Source: Aurantiochytrium sp. KH105
Lineage: Eukaryota; Sar; Bigyra; Thraustochytrida; Thraustochytriidae
Assembly: GCA_003116975.1 (NCBI GenBank)
Contig: BGKB01000046.1
Location: forward strand, 248,001-312,000
Length of the DNA stretch: 64,000 bases
Direction of reading: 5' to 3'
Shown here: positions 40,295 to 53,342 of the stretch, in pieces
Position numbering within the stretch: position 1 is the first letter of the stretch
Layout of the letters: each line of letters begins with the position of its first letter
Made by a program: the position numbers and the translations under genes
Notes under the pieces: generated by a model
Told to the model about the DNA's origin: nothing
Database searches by the model: none
Seen by the model: the letters and a program-made list of their open reading frames with translations, nothing else

Positions 40295-41690
40295 CTACAA
40301 GCAATCCAGTTCCAACGGAATATCGCCCTATGTGCTTCATTTCACCTTTGTGAACGCTACGAGAGAAAGAGAGGGTATAATTCAATTCACAGAGTACAGC
40401 AAGTCTATTGCCTTTTCCCCTTACCTGGCACCTTTTGAGTTTTCACATGCCTCGAAAAAGGGCTCGAGTCCATGATTGTGGTGAATGGAATTGATGGTTG
40501 GGTGAGGTCGGCCAGGCCTTGACGCTCATTTGCATTGAAACAATCTAGATCTAGCGCGGTGCGGTGAAAGTTGCACCGCTCTGTGGTGGCTGGCAGTGTG
40601 AGATTCTCGGACGGCTCAGTGGAATTTGCATCGATGCCCATTTCGTCCCTGATGTGCTGCAGCAGGAGTTTTTTTCTCGGTTTCTGAGAAGTGAGTGCTC
40701 AAGACTCTCCCGTCCGGATAGTAGTTCCCCCACCTGCCAGCTTTTCGCTCTTGCGGCTTTTCATTTCCCCTCAACTCCCCCCTATAAAACATTCTTTTTT
40801 TTTTTAATCCTGCCTGGGTGCCGCCTTTGATACTGGTCGGCCCTGGCGAGTGAGCAAAGTGGAAGGGAAACGTGATGGAGCGAGCGAACGCGCGGCCTGG
40901 CTTGCACTTGGCTGCAGTCTCGCTCCAAAGCCTGCCAGTCAGTCACTGTCACTGGCGGTTTGGCTGGCTCGCACTCTTTTGCCATTTTCTTTCTTTTTTC
41001 TTTTTCGGCGCAATCGCGGCGCGGCGACCGGCGACGCTGCTCGACCATGGTTCGTGGAGCAATGATTAAGAAATTGCGGTAAGGAGATTAGTAAATTGGC
41101 AGAACACGATGGATAAAATGCGTAGCGTGGCAAAGTCGGAAAGTGCCGCACGATGTCGCGACCAACGGCAGTCGCAGAAGGTGCGCATGTTGGAAGCGGC
41201 AGCAGAAGCGGCAGCACAAGCCAGCAAGCAAAAGCAAGCAAGCAAGACAGGACAGACGCCTGCGATGCGTCGATGCGATCGCGCGATGACGCGCGTGCCG
41301 CGCTCGATACACCGCCCTCGATACACCGCCCTCGACGTGGGTGAGTGATGGGTGAGGGTCGCGAAGAAAGCAAATCGAACCCATGGTATCCATCCCTCCA
41401 CCCTATCGATGCGTCCAACCACACCTGGCCAGGCCAAGCAAGATGTTGGCAGGCCATGATGGCTTGCTGGCTGTCTGCTTGTCGCGTAGCAGTCCTTGGA
41501 GCCTCGCGAAAAAGCTGTCGTCCGGAGGCTCCCGCCGAAGTGCCGACGCTGCTGTCAGCGCTGAGCCTTGACAAGAGCCCATATGGGACGACTTGCTTCT
41601 CCTGCGCGAAAGTTTTCAGGAGGGAGGGGATATCGATTGATCGAAACGCAGCCAGAGTTGGTTTGCTTCGTGCTCGCTTGCTCGGTCGGT

Positions 41691-41711
41691 CGGTCGGTCG
41701 GTCGGTCGGTC
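41691..41711. repeat. (CGGT)n microsatellite
   Basis: Five perfect CGGT units in the gene-poor interval. Confidence 0.9.
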
Positions 41712-42342
41712 TCCCTCCTTTCCTGCCTTTTTTGGAGGAGTTTATCGGTCTGTTGCTCGGGGAACACGAGCCTGGAGCGATCCTTGGGTCGATGAAGGAT
41801 TGCCCAAAGCATGCATAGCACGAAAGAGAGAGGTGAGAGCGACCACTGACGCGCGCCGCGCGATAATTCACCCCACATGCAGTTCCCGTGGACACGGCGA
41901 AGGCTGGATTGCGTGAATGAAAAAATGCAAGCCAGGGCCGGATGACAGGCAGGCAGGGCAGCAGACACGAAGGCGGGAGTCGCCTGTCTTGGCGTGGAGA
42001 GCCCCGCTCCTGCAGCAGCAGCAGCAGCAGCGGTGGCGCGGTGGTAGAGAATAGAAAAGAAAGCCTGGAGTGGCGTGCTCGAGGTGTCTTTCCCGCACCT
42101 CGAGGTCGGTCTTTCATTTCCGTCCCCACACGTGGCGCGAATGTGGTGTGGCAGCGCGAAGGCAGCAGCGGCGGGTGCTCTTGCAACAGCAGATTGATTG
42201 CACGCTTTCATTCACGGCTGAGGCCGTCACCCGGCAGACGGACGCCACCACTCTCTCTCGGTCCTTACCGCACTTGTCGCCCCGCCCCTCATAATCTCTT
42301 GTTATGAATATAAAATGGCCCTCGAGAAGTAACGAATCCTTG

Positions 42343-42436
42343 AGTTCGTTCGTTCATTCGTTCGTTTGTTTGTTCGTTCGTTCATTCGTTCGTTCGTTCG
42401 CTCGTTCGTTCGTTCGCTCGCTCGCTCGCTCGCGCG
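42343..42436. repeat. (TTCG)n / (CTCG)n microsatellite
   Basis: About 23 tetranucleotide units, TTCG with TTTG, TTCA and CTCG variants. It begins about 30 bp after a TATAAAA-like word. Confidence 0.92.
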
Positions 42437-42794
42437 CTCCTTCTACATGTGTTCTTGCCCAGTGCAACTCGTACACTGCAACTCTTGGTGGCTCGGCAAA
42501 CAGCTAGAAGTAAGCCTCGAACACGTGGTCTGGCTAACTGCCTCTCGAACGCGCGCGCTGGCTCGCTCTTGCGACTGTGACTGCCTGAGTTGAGTGGCTA
42601 GCTCCCGGCACGGCTGTCCCGTTGATTCGTGTGCAGCAGCATCTTCGCGCTTCGCACACAAGGCACGCGGTTGCGAAAGAAGCTAGAAAAGAAAGAACCT
42701 TTTTCAACAAACCGACGAAGCATCGACCGCCAAGTTTGAACGAAGTGTGAACCAAGGACAGAAGAAAAATGACTCAAATTGACACACAGGATCG

Positions 42795-42908
42795 CTCGAT
42801 CGATTGATTGATCGATCGATTGATCGACAAATCGGTCGGTCATTCGGTCGGTCGGTCGGTCGGCCGGTCGGCCGGTCGGTTGGTCGGTCGATCGATCGAT
42901 CGATCAAT
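42795..42908. repeat. GATC/CGGT mosaic tetranucleotide array
   Basis: About 110 bp: degenerate (ATCG)n, then (CGGT)n with CGGC variants, then (GATC)n again. The (GATC)n parts at both ends are self-complementary, so the array could form a cruciform or stem. Confidence 0.9.
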
Positions 42909-43126
42909 CCCTCGCCGGGCCTTCATCCGAAGTTCCGCGCCTGCGACATCATGCATGCATGGGTGGACCAAGCAAACCGCACCGCCGACACCGCGTGCAG
43001 GCCCCGTGTCCAAACTGGCGTCTGCCTGCACATCTCTCTCCCTCCGAGTGATCGGTGTGGTGGCAGCGACGCCGTCGGCATCTCCCGCGCCTCTTTCTAT
43101 AATTCTACCCCCACCCACATCCCCGC

Positions 43127-43235
43127 TTTGCGTTGCGTTGCGTTGCCTTGCCTTGCCTTGCATCGCATTCCTGCGGCGCGTCGCGTCGCGTCGCGTCGCG
43201 TCCGTGGCGCGTCGCGGCGCGTGACGTCGCGTCGC
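43127..43235. repeat. Successive pentanucleotide repeats
   Basis: (GCGTT)n passes into (GCCTT)n and then (GCGTC)n over about 100 bp, as if one pentamer array had been converted stepwise by point changes. Confidence 0.88.
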
Positions 43236-44159
43236 TGTGGAAATGCCATTTCCTGTGCGAGAATTCTGTGCCGGCCGCCTCCGCGCGCCCCTCCCCCCAT
43301 GTGCGCAGTAAGCTTTTACCGCCGCTCGTGTCGCTCCGCGGGCCGTCGGAGCCGGACGCGAAAGCCCGCTCCGCCCGGCGCCAGCGCGTCAGCGGCGCGT
43401 CATGCTCGTGCTTGCAGTTGCTCTCTCTCCCTCGCCTGCCTCGCAAGGGCCGCGCGCTCCTGAATAGATGGATGGAAGCCAGGCGGGCATCGCAAGCCGG
43501 CCTTCCTCGCTTCCTTCCTGCCTGCGCTGTGCGGCCACTGGGGCCGCACAGCGCCGCGGTCCAAGTTCTTCGGACTCGAACTTCTTCGGGCGGACTCCAA
43601 GGTCTTCGGAGTCGAGCACCGAGACGTCGGTGCGAGCGCGGAGGCTTGCTCGCTTTTGCTCGCGTGGTTGCTTTCTTGCCGGCTGCGTGACGGACGAGGC
43701 CGGCGGCGTGCTGCGCGCACGCCTCGGCGGCGTGACTGGCGCGGGTGGAGGCCGCCAAACTCAACGCGCACGCACGCACGCACGCCGAGGCGGGCTTCGC
43801 GACGGTTGATCGATCGAAGAACTCGTTTGGATTGGTTGGTTGATGGATTGATTGGTTGACTGGCTGGTTGCCAATGGCGGACTATGAGAAATGAACAATC
43901 GGTGGAATGTTTGATTGACCTGCGTGTCGCGCCGCCACTGCAGCTCGTCGTGGCTGGCTCGCAGGGGGAGGCGTGGGATCTCGGCGTTCCAGTTCCTCGC
44001 GCCCTTCTTTCTCTTTCCCTCTCGCGCGCAACCTTCTGCGACCTGGCTGGCCGTCGTGATCACGTTCCTGGGCGATGGATGATCATCAACCCGTGGGAGG
44101 AGGAAGAAAGAGAGGAAGGAATGCGGAATGCAAGTCACACCACTGGCCGTAGCCATCAT

Positions 44160-44450
44160 GATACTACTGTATAGCTAATCCCTTTCTTTTTTTTTCTTTT
44201 TTTTTCTTCTATTCTATTCTGTTCATTCTCTGAAAGTAATTTTTATTTACGGTTGCTGCTCGTAAGCATTTTTTAAGACGCTTCCCACAAAAGAATGCTT
44301 CTTTTATAACCTTTTTTTTCTATTCTTTTCCTTTTCTTTTTTATCTTTTGCTTCTTTCAAGCCCTTCCCTCCCAAACCAAAAGAGAAGGAAGAAAAACAA
44401 AAGATTATTTTTTTATTTTTCTTGATCATCTTTTACGGTTAATTTTCAAC
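44160..44450. other. AT-rich, T-rich island
   Basis: About 290 bp of T/C-rich, AT-rich DNA with long T runs, sharply different from the GC-rich flanks. No open frame of note. Confidence 0.8.
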
Positions 44451-44885
44451 TTGTCCGCCCTCGGACCCGCATCTTCCCCCCCAGTTGGATTTCCCTCCCT
44501 TCTCCTTTCAGTCTTGGCCCCAACGCGCTCTCCGCAGCGGTGTGGACCGGCGCGCCCACTCCCACTAGCCCATGCGGCACTCCCCCTTGAACTCCAGCGC
44601 AAGGACGCAGGCTCAGGCAGGAAAAGCAGGCTGGCTGGCAGGCAGGTAGGCAGGCAAGCAGGCCGAAAGACTCGAAAGACCTCGCCGCCGGCCAACACAG
44701 GGCACACGAGCACCTTGCTTCGCCTCGCTCTGCCTCGCTGCGCCTCGCTGCGCCCGCGTGACCCCCCGCCGCGTCAAAAGAGCAAGGCCCGCACCTCACA
44801 ACGGCGAAGCCGCGAGTTCGCGGGCCCGGCCCCGTTCTTCGCGAGACGCTGCCTGACGCCTGCCTGCCTGCCTGCCGGGTTGCCG

Positions 44886-44928
44886 CCAACCAACCAACCA
44901 ACCAACCAACCAGCCAACCAACCAACCG
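44886..44928. repeat. (CCAA)n microsatellite
   Basis: About ten CCAA units with one CAGC-type variant. Confidence 0.92.
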
Positions 44929-47223
44929 GCCTCCCTTTTTCGCAGCCTGCCTGTGCCGCCTCCCACTGTGGCGCGCGGCAGCGAGCTAGTTGCGGCTCCC
45001 CGCGGGCGCTCTGTGCCGTACTCCGCGCCCCTTCAGATCTTATCAGATCAGCAGCCAGGGCAGCTCTGCACGCAGCAGCCCTATAAAAATAAAACTTTAT
45101 AGCCACAGGACACTCGCCCTCTGTCAGTCCCGCGGCCGGTGCGGCGGCCGGGTCCTGCGTCCGTCGGACTTGACCCGGCCCCGCGGCGCGGCGCTTTCTT
45201 TACGCCCTCGCTTCCTGGCTGACACAAGCCAGCTGCGTCGTTTTGTATTCGAGACTGGCAGTGGCAGTGGTGGCTGCTCAAAAGGAAAACCGTGGCCCCA
45301 AAGTCAAACAAAGGCCCGCTGCTGCAGGCGGGCGGGCATGGCTCGATCATGGACCGATCGATCGAGCTCCGTCCGGGAGTCGAGAGGACCCGCGCGCGGA
45401 TCGCGGAGCAGAGCCGAGAGACGCTCGTCATGCTCGCTCGCGGGGAGACGCGGAGGCACGGAGCCGAGACGCGATTTGGTTTTCTCACGAGCGCGGCGGC
45501 GGTTTACAGCAGGTTGGTCGGGAAGAAGAAGGTCAGAATGGCGAGTGGAAGAAAGACCCGAGCGAGCGACCGACCAGGGAAAGACTTGCCTTGTCTTGCC
45601 ACGCATACCGCACCTGATTCGAGAAAGAAAGCATCTCCTCTCGAAATGGCGAGACGGGAAGCAAGAGCAAGGATCAAGCCGCGCAACCAACCGACCGACA
45701 GAGCGAGCGACCAATTTCTTTGTTCAAGTGAGTTATGCCGGCGGCGCTGCGCTTGCGGCAACTTCTCGTTCTTCTCATTTATACCTGAAATTACAAAATG
45801 GCCAGTGCGGCATGCATCGCATGGCATGGCATGGCAGGCGAAGCAAGCGAGCAAGCACGCTAGCTTCCCGCGACCGCCATGTAGAAAGAAAGAAACAAGG
45901 AACCGTGGCGGCCCAACAAACTGACCGACTCACCACGACGGCGGGGACGCCTCAGCCAACACGCACGCACGCACGCACGCCAGCGCCGTGACGCCAGCCA
46001 TCTCGCGAGTCCGCGTGCATGTATAAGTCTCTCTCCGTGAGCACGGACTGGTCCCCGTCGCGTGCTGCGCGTGTGCGCGTGCATGCATCTCCCGGATGCG
46101 TACTCACGCATGCGGATGCATGCATGAGCCGGGGTTCGGCCCGGCCCTCCTCACGCCGCCAGTTGCAGACAGCTAGAGCCAAAGCTAACGCCAAATCTAG
46201 ATTTACGCTGAGCCAGCCATCGCTGCGAGCCCGCTCTGGCGCATTCGCCCCCCTTTCCCCAACACAGAAAAAGCGTCCCTGCAGCCAGACTTTTCCTCCG
46301 AAACGCAAACTGGCAGCGCTTGCAGCAGCCGGCCGGTTGCGGCTGGCCGACCCCCCCCTTGCCGCCAGTGGCAGGCAATAGCCGCCGCAAAGGATCCCGC
46401 GGTCCATCGCAGGCAGGCTAGCTGCAGCTCGAGTCGCGTCGCGTCGCTAGCTGTGCTGGACTTTGGGCGGCTTCCCAGGACCGCGGCCCGGCCGCAAAGC
46501 CGACGTACCGGGCCGGCCGTCCCTCCTTCCCTGGCCGTGCCATTGGCCCCGAGGCGCGGAGCTGCTGCTGCTCCCCCCGCAGCCCCACCGCTCTGGCACT
46601 GTCGCTGCTGCGGCGGGTGGGCGGGGCTGACCGCGCTTCTTTGGGACGCTTTGCGATGCAGCACGGCAAGCCCACTGGCCACTGTGGCCGCGCAGACGTT
46701 CGAGCTCACCCGTAAAGAAGATAGCATACAGAGAACCCGCGGCCAAGATAGACGCGCGAGGCCGTGCAAGGAGGAAGGGAAGCCACGCCCGGCGAGCGAG
46801 GTGGCTGCAGCTACCAGTGCAGATGCAGCTGGCTCGTCAATCGTCTCACGCAGGTTCGCTAGGGTGATCTATCGAGCCTGATTGTGAGTTGATCTTTCTT
46901 TCTCCTCGCCCCTCGTCATGCCCGGATTCAGCCAACCTGCGTAGCTCGACCCGCACGGGACCTCGCTCGTCGGTCGCGCCGCGCGTCTGTCTCCCCGCGC
47001 CGCTGTATACCATGCCCGCCAAGCCGAATGCGAGCGATGCGGCGGCTTGCCAGTTGCCACCGACAGCGAGCGCCGCCCGCGTCGTCAATCTTGGGCTCCG
47101 GCCGGCCGGCCAGCAGCAAGCCAGCCGGCCAGTGGCCGACCGCGCGAGACGGCGCGGTCGTAATCACGCTGCCTGCTCTGCTTTGCACTGCTCTGCACCG
47201 CACGCGACAAGTTCGCGCCTCGT

Positions 47224-47274
47224 TCGGCCGATCGGTCGATAAGTCGGTTGGCCGGTCGGTCGGTCGGTCGGTTG
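47224..47274. repeat. (CGGT)n array with GATC edge
   Basis: The same CGGT/GGCCGGTC unit mix as the array at 42.8 kb, 4.4 kb away, showing that this repeat flavour is dispersed in the interval. Confidence 0.85.
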
Positions 47275-47424
47275 GCCACGAGAGGACTCAAGGCGAAGCC
47301 GCAGCAGCCAGGCGACACGAGCCGAGACGAGCCGAGAGGAGGCGATTGATCGCTCAATCAATCGATCGATCGACTGGGCGAGCAACTGCGAGCATGCGAG
47401 CGAGCAAGAGGTCTTCCGATTGTC

Positions 47425-47580
47425 GGAGAGAGGAGAAACGAAAGAAACGTGAAAGAAACGTGAAAGATAGAAAAAAAGAAAGAAGGAAAGGAAGGAAGAA
47501 CCAAACAGAAAGGAAAAATTGAAAGAAATGAAAGACTTTCCTCTCCCTCTCTCTCTCCCCCTCGCCCTTCTTCTCTCTGC
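47425..47580. repeat. Homopurine tract switching to homopyrimidine
   Basis: From 47425 to about 47535 the plus strand is nearly pure purine (GAAA/GGAA units). It then switches abruptly to nearly pure pyrimidine (CTCTCC units) to about 47580. The two arms are partly complementary, so intrastrand pairing is possible. Confidence 0.85.
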
Positions 47581-48600
47581 CGCTCACATCTCCCACTGGG
47601 TCACTCGCCCTCTCAGAGCGGCCGTGGCAGCAGCAGGCAGCTCGTTGGCCAGCTCAGCCTCTCTCCCTCCCTCCCTCCCTCCCTGACTGTGAGGAGCGTG
47701 TCCGCGTGCGCCCCGTTCGAGTCGCGCGTCTCCCCGCGCGGGGCGTTCCGAGGCTCCGACCGCTGCGCAACGGCGGCCACGGTTTCCAGTCACGGTCTCG
47801 GCCGTTGCGGATTCCGGCCGCGCTTCCTCCTCGCCCTTCTCTCTCCCACTGGCACTCGTCCACTGGCACTCGTCTCGCTCGCGCCCGTCGCTCTTGCACC
47901 TCAGGCCTTCTTCTCCAGGCGGCTCGCCTCGTCTTGACGCGGCTCGCCTCGGCTTGGCGCGGCTCGCGCCTTGGCGCAGCGGTCGGGGCGTGACGTGGCG
48001 CCTCGCGGTGCGGTGCGGTGCGGTGCGGAGACCCTTTCGGGCAACCATGGATGGCCGCCGGGGCGCCCTTGCGCACCTCGCTGTGTCGCGCAACACGACC
48101 GATCAGTGGAGACTCATCGTTGGCGTCCTACGTCCTTGCGGCGCCCGTGTTCCTCTCGCGCCTCAAACAAGTTTGCGCCCAGCCAGCCAGCCAGCCAGCC
48201 AGCCTGCCTGCAGTCGCAGCGCGACACGATCGTTGTCTGCTGCTCCTTCTTTCATTTTCTTTTGTCTTGTTTTCTTTCCCACCTTGCGTCTGCTCCCTCA
48301 GGTCTTTCAATCAAACTCGTGAGAGGGAGAGAGAGAGACGAAAGGGCGTTGGCGACTGTGGGCAGAGGGGCGACAAGGGGCCCGGCGACCCAGCTGGCCG
48401 CCCGCGCCGCCACTGCCACCTTCTGTGCACTCACTGGCAGTCGCCGGGCCGGAGGAGAGAGCTGCGGCGGCCGTTCCCGTGGTGGCCCCGCGGCGGCCGG
48501 TGGAGCGCCGTTCAGAGCCTCCGCTTCCGCTTCCGTGCGAGCCCCTGATTCGGCTCTGCGCAGGGGCGCGTTGCTACCCCTACGTTTCGCTGGCTAGACG

Positions 48601-49290
48601 CTGCTGATTCGTTTTCGCTGCCAATTGGGCCTTTCGTATTTCCACACTCAGCGTTCTTGGACGCACTTGTATACCGCTGTAATAATAATCGGTAGATACA
48701 TTGTAGAAGAAAAAAGAAGAAAAAAGAAAAGAAAAGAATCGGAGAAAAAAATATAAAAGAGGAAATTGAGGGAAACTGGAAAGCAGGAAGTGGGTACTGC
48801 ACTCATAATCGCGTTAATCTCAGCGAAAAAAAGGGGCAGACTTGCGAAGCGAAAAGGAACGCAAGAGGCCTCAGTCGTCGTCGCCATAAGCCAAGTAAGA
48901 ACTTCTTTGTCCCTCATCCTTGCGCTATTCACCTTCGTAACAGCTTGCTGGCGTCATTCGCGCGCCCCCACTAGGATCTTCCCTCAAAGAAACTTTCACC
49001 AAGCTCGCCATAAGCTAAGCGCGTCTCTCGTCTCTTGTCCCTGCGTTCTTCAACTTCGTAACAGCCACCAGGAGCAGCCAGCAGTAGCTTGCTGGCGTAA
49101 TTCGTGCGTCCCCACTAAGATCCTTCTCTCCAAGAACGTTCCGCTGAGCTCGCCATTAACGAATAGGAAGCGCCTCTCTCTCTCTTCTCTTATTTCCGAG
49201 TTCTTCACGTCCACAACAGCCTGCTGGCGTAATATCCACGTCTAACTTGGAGTTTCACTACTAGGCCTATCTCCTTTTCAAATTGTTTCT
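48601..49290. other. AT-rich island with ~140-bp imperfect tandem repeats
   Basis: The left part (48.70-48.78 kb) is A/G-rich. The right part carries about three imperfect direct repeats marked by (C)TTGCTGGCGT at 48944, 49088 and CCTGCTGGCGT at 49220, each followed by a CCCACTA(A/G)GATC block in the first two, then CTCGCCAT and TTCTTCA(A/C)(C/G)T. Spacing is 144 and 132 bp. A plus frame (48766-49245) stays open through them with repeated ACWR(H/N) words, but I treat it as non-coding. Confidence 0.6.
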
Positions 49291-51251
49291 CGTTGCGACT
49301 CAGCCAACCTGACCTCGATCCGGCACTCGCCTCGATGCGGCCTGGCCGCGGCCTGCCTGCTGCCTCGACCAGGCTCTCTGGCCGTCCGTTAAAAATCAAG
49401 CAAGCCCAAGAAGAACGAGTCCGTCCCAAGTTGTCCCTCGATCTCGCGGTTCGGTGCTCAACGCGCTCCGTTCGCCCGGCCCGCGCCTCTCCGCACCCCT
49501 CGCGTGTCGCCACTCCGCTCCGCACAACCTCTCTCCGGCCACTCCGACGCGCCTCTCGGACAGAGTCGACGCCCGAGCCGTCTCGCAGCGTCTCCTTTTG
49601 TCCAAGCCGCCCCGTCCCTGCTGCGATTCCGCCGGCCTGCAGGGCCAGACTCGCACAGCGTAGAGCCCATCGCAGACCTCGGCGCACTCGGCTGCGGGTG
49701 GCGCCTGCGCCGCCTGACCGCTTTGGCCCGGGGCACAGCAACGCCAGGCAGCTCGCTCCGCAAGGCTCCGCAAGGCTGCTCCGCAAGGCTCCGGGCCCCA
49801 CAAGTCCCCCGCAGAGGCCCCGAAGGGCCTCGCGAGACCCGCAGCATCCTGCAGCGCCGCGCGGAGTGTGCACTGTTCACGGCCGTTCGGTAGCGAGGCG
49901 GCGCGAGAGTCGTGCGGCTTCGCGTCCGCCCTGCGCTCGCTGCCTGCAGTGGTCGCAGATCTTCCTGCGCCAGGCAAGGAAGTGTCTGCGCTCCGTCGCC
50001 TGGCCGACGGGTGCAGCGCGGGTGAAGGGCGACGCCCCGGCGCCAAACCTGGCTGGTGCTATCTTGCCCAGCTTCTCCTTCCTTTGGGTACTTTCCTCTT
50101 TTCTTTTCTTTTTTTCTTCCTTGGTGCGGCGCAGACGATTGGGGAAAAGAAAGAAGAAGCACAGAAGGGGACCCTCTCTCTCTGCGACCTGGCGAGCGAC
50201 ACGAAGTTGGCCGGCTCATGAAAAGCGGCGAAGGTATGAAAGAAACCTGCAGCTGCTGCTCCTCCGCGGCCTTTGGCAACGAATCAACTGCCGAGCCGAG
50301 CCGAGTCAAGCCGAGCCGAGCCCTGCCTCCCAACGAGGACCCACAACGGCCTCTTGCTCGCTGCCTCCTATCCCACCCAACCTCAGGCGCGCGTGCAGCC
50401 GCCTGGCCAGCGAGTCAGGCCGCGACGCGACACAAGCGGGCTGGGCCTCCCGAGCTCGCCCGCGGAGACGCCCACGGAGACGCACGCGGCGCGTCCTCTC
50501 GACGCCGCGTCGAGTCATGTCGAGTCGAGTCGAGTCGAGTCGACGACGCGACAGCGGGGCCTGGTGGGCGCGCGACGCGGGGTGGACGCAGTGCAGCGAG
50601 AAGGGCCTCGGAGCCATCGATTGACGATCGAGCGCGCGCAGTCTTGGAGCCGCGCGCGCACACGCATCTACTATGCATGCACACGCACACACGCAGATAC
50701 CTTCCGCCCGCAGCCGGCGGCACGCTCGACCAGCAGCAGCTTTGCTGCCATGCCCTGGCTGGCCGCACGGGTTGGCCAAAGATCGCTGGATCGGTGGATC
50801 GATGGACGCAGCTGTAGCACGGCGCGGGCCTTGGCACGCGTCTGCGTCTCCGTCGCGTCTTGGACTTGCTCTGCCCTCGCAGCTTGGCTCGCGCAGAGAA
50901 GTGCGAGAAGACAGCAAAGAACCGAAGAAAGACGGATGGGGAAGCAGAGGTCGCCTGTCCGCCCCTCTTCACTGCCCGCAGGAAGGAACGACCCAGGCGC
51001 AGAGAGAGGGAGAGAGAGGGATGATGGCGAGGCGGGAAAAGCTCGTGGGACAGTGATGCGCGGCGATGGTGATTGGCCATGGTGGATGCGGGGAACTAAC
51101 TCACAGTCACTTGTGCTCATCTTGAATGGTCGGTCTTTCCTAGATGGGAGGAAAAGCAGGAAATGGCAGGCAGGACGCGAGCGCCATTCGTTGGTTTGGC
51201 TGTTCGTAGTTTTGTTCGCGTGGAGGAACGAACGATCAAGCGAACGAGCGA

Positions 51252-51324
<73 letters not shown>

Positions 51325-51328
51325 CAAT
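51252..51328. repeat. (GATT)n microsatellite within an inverted repeat
   Basis: About 17 GATT units. The flanks GCGAACGAG/GATCAAGCG on the left and ATTGATCAATCGTTCGC on the right are partly complementary, so the array sits in a potential stem. Confidence 0.92.
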
Positions 51329-53299
51329 CGTTCGCGGAGGGGTCTGCACAGCGAAGATCGTCGGACGCGGGACAGTCGTACAAAATGCTGCGGTAGGCAG
51401 GCTGTGCTGGTGAATGCTTGGATCCCGGCTGCGGCTAGGACTTGACCCTCGTGCCGTCCTGGCTGCTATGCAGGCTGCCTGCTGGACAGCAGTGGGCACG
51501 CTGCTGCTACTTCTGGTCGTACGCAGCGCGATGCCTTGCGTCACATGGTCACGCGTCGTAATGCCTTCCACTACATTGCACAGCACCGTGGGCGCGGATG
51601 GCAAGCAAGCATGGCGCAACACAGTCTAAAGGGGATTTCACTGCTCTTTCAACAACCCATCCTTGCAAACCAACTTCAAGCAAACGGAATTCGACAACGA
51701 GCAAGCGATGCTGTGTAGTACGTATATATACGTATACTACCCGCCTCTTGTTCCATTTTCTGTTTTGCGCTGCAACTGCAATCAGCAATGGGTCGACCCT
51801 TCTTTCGATCAATCGATCCGCGACCGCTTCTTCGCGGGCCGCCGCTTTTTCTTCGCCTCTGCGCCCGCCAGCCAGTCAGCCTGCCAGCCACGCCCGGCCT
51901 GCAACAGCCCGACAGCAGCCCGACAGCGGGCGGGCGGCCGGCCCATCCGCAGCTCGTGTTGCCGTCTCTGAAAAAACCGTGGCCACGTCTCCTCGGCCCA
52001 TCTTCCTTCCTGCTGCAACCGCCGGCGGCAGGCAGCACTGCAGGCGCGCTGCTCGTGTGTGGTCTTCTCGGCCGTGGATGGATGGATGGATGGATGGTGG
52101 CCAACGATCGGCGGTTGGCTTGGGTCGAGCGGAGGTACGCTTTTGGGTACAACGTGAAAACGAGGAGGGGCGAAGCAACGCCGCCAGCCAGGTGGAGTAA
52201 AGTCAACCGAGTCAGGTCAGCTCGAGTCAAGACTACCCTCGAGAGGCCCACGTCGAGAACGAAGCCCCGGTTGATGGATCGATTGATCGATCGATTGATT
52301 GGTCGGGCAGGGCTGATCCTGAGAAGCGGTCGCTCGTACGCGCAGCCACCGTTTTGGAACGCGCGGTGCTGCCGCCTTGGAAAAAAGTCCCAAGGTTTGT
52401 CTGTTTGGAGGGAAAGACGGGCAGCGTCTTTCATTGCAACCGCGCTGCACATATCCCGTGCGCCGTTGCGCCGCTGGTAGATGCACGGTTCTGTTGGCGC
52501 GTCGCGGCGCGACTGGCAGCGGCCACTGCTCACGCGGCCTGAAATGCCTGCGGCGTCGTCGCGCAACTGCGCCCGCCTTGCCCGCCCTCAGCTGCTTGCC
52601 GTGCTGCGCTCGGCTGGCTGGCTGGCTGGCTGCTGCTGCGTGCTTCCCACGGATCGTGCGGAGACTCACGGGCTCGCGCAGCCACCAACGAAACCACGGG
52701 CGCGGCGCGATTGCAGTCGCGACCGTGAGAAGGGAAGAATGAAGGCACCCAGGAGAGGAAGAAACAAAGAAAGATCGATCGATCGATCGATAGCTTGCGA
52801 GCGTGCGCCCATGTGTGTGCGTGCGCCAACACCACGCCGACCCGAGCGAGGAATGTGCGAAAGGAAAGGGAAACGAGCTGCGGGTTACGACGCCTCGCGC
52901 GTGGGAGCTCCCCTTTTCCGGCCCTTCCTTTACACAGTTGCCCTCGTATCGCCCGCGACCTCTCACACAGCCAGCCAGACAGGGAAGGAGTGAGGGGGGG
53001 GGGGAGGAAAGGAGGGAGCCTTGCAAGTTGTGCACGCACGCACGCATGCACGCACGCGCGCGCGCTTTTTTGGTCGGTCACTGTGCGAGTGTGTGTTTCT
53101 GTCTGTCCCGAAGTATTTTATAGCAATGTTGGTTATAACTGTTTATTATTTTACGTTTTCTTGTTGCTTTTTTTTTTTCGTTCCCACTGGTTTTCCTCTT
53201 CTTTTTACTTTTTCTTTTACGGTTCCTCGTTTTGATAGCCACTCTGTCACATGTTCCCTCTGCGTGTAAGAATCTCACGACGCCATCATGTAATTTCCA

Positions 53300-53341
<42 letters not shown>
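53300..53341. repeat. (GGCT)n microsatellite
   Basis: Ten perfect GGCT units followed by degenerate CTTG/GCTT units. Confidence 0.95.

Positions 53342-53342
<1 letters not shown>

Noticed and set aside
45349-45532. Short protein-like frame beginning MDRSIELRPGVERTRARIAE
   Set aside because: Reasonable composition, but no splice partner, domain or neighbouring coding signal in a GC-rich interval.
49293-50624. 443-residue plus frame in the gene-poor interval
   Set aside because: Arg/Pro/Ser-rich throughout, several equally long opposite-strand frames, no start context or domain.
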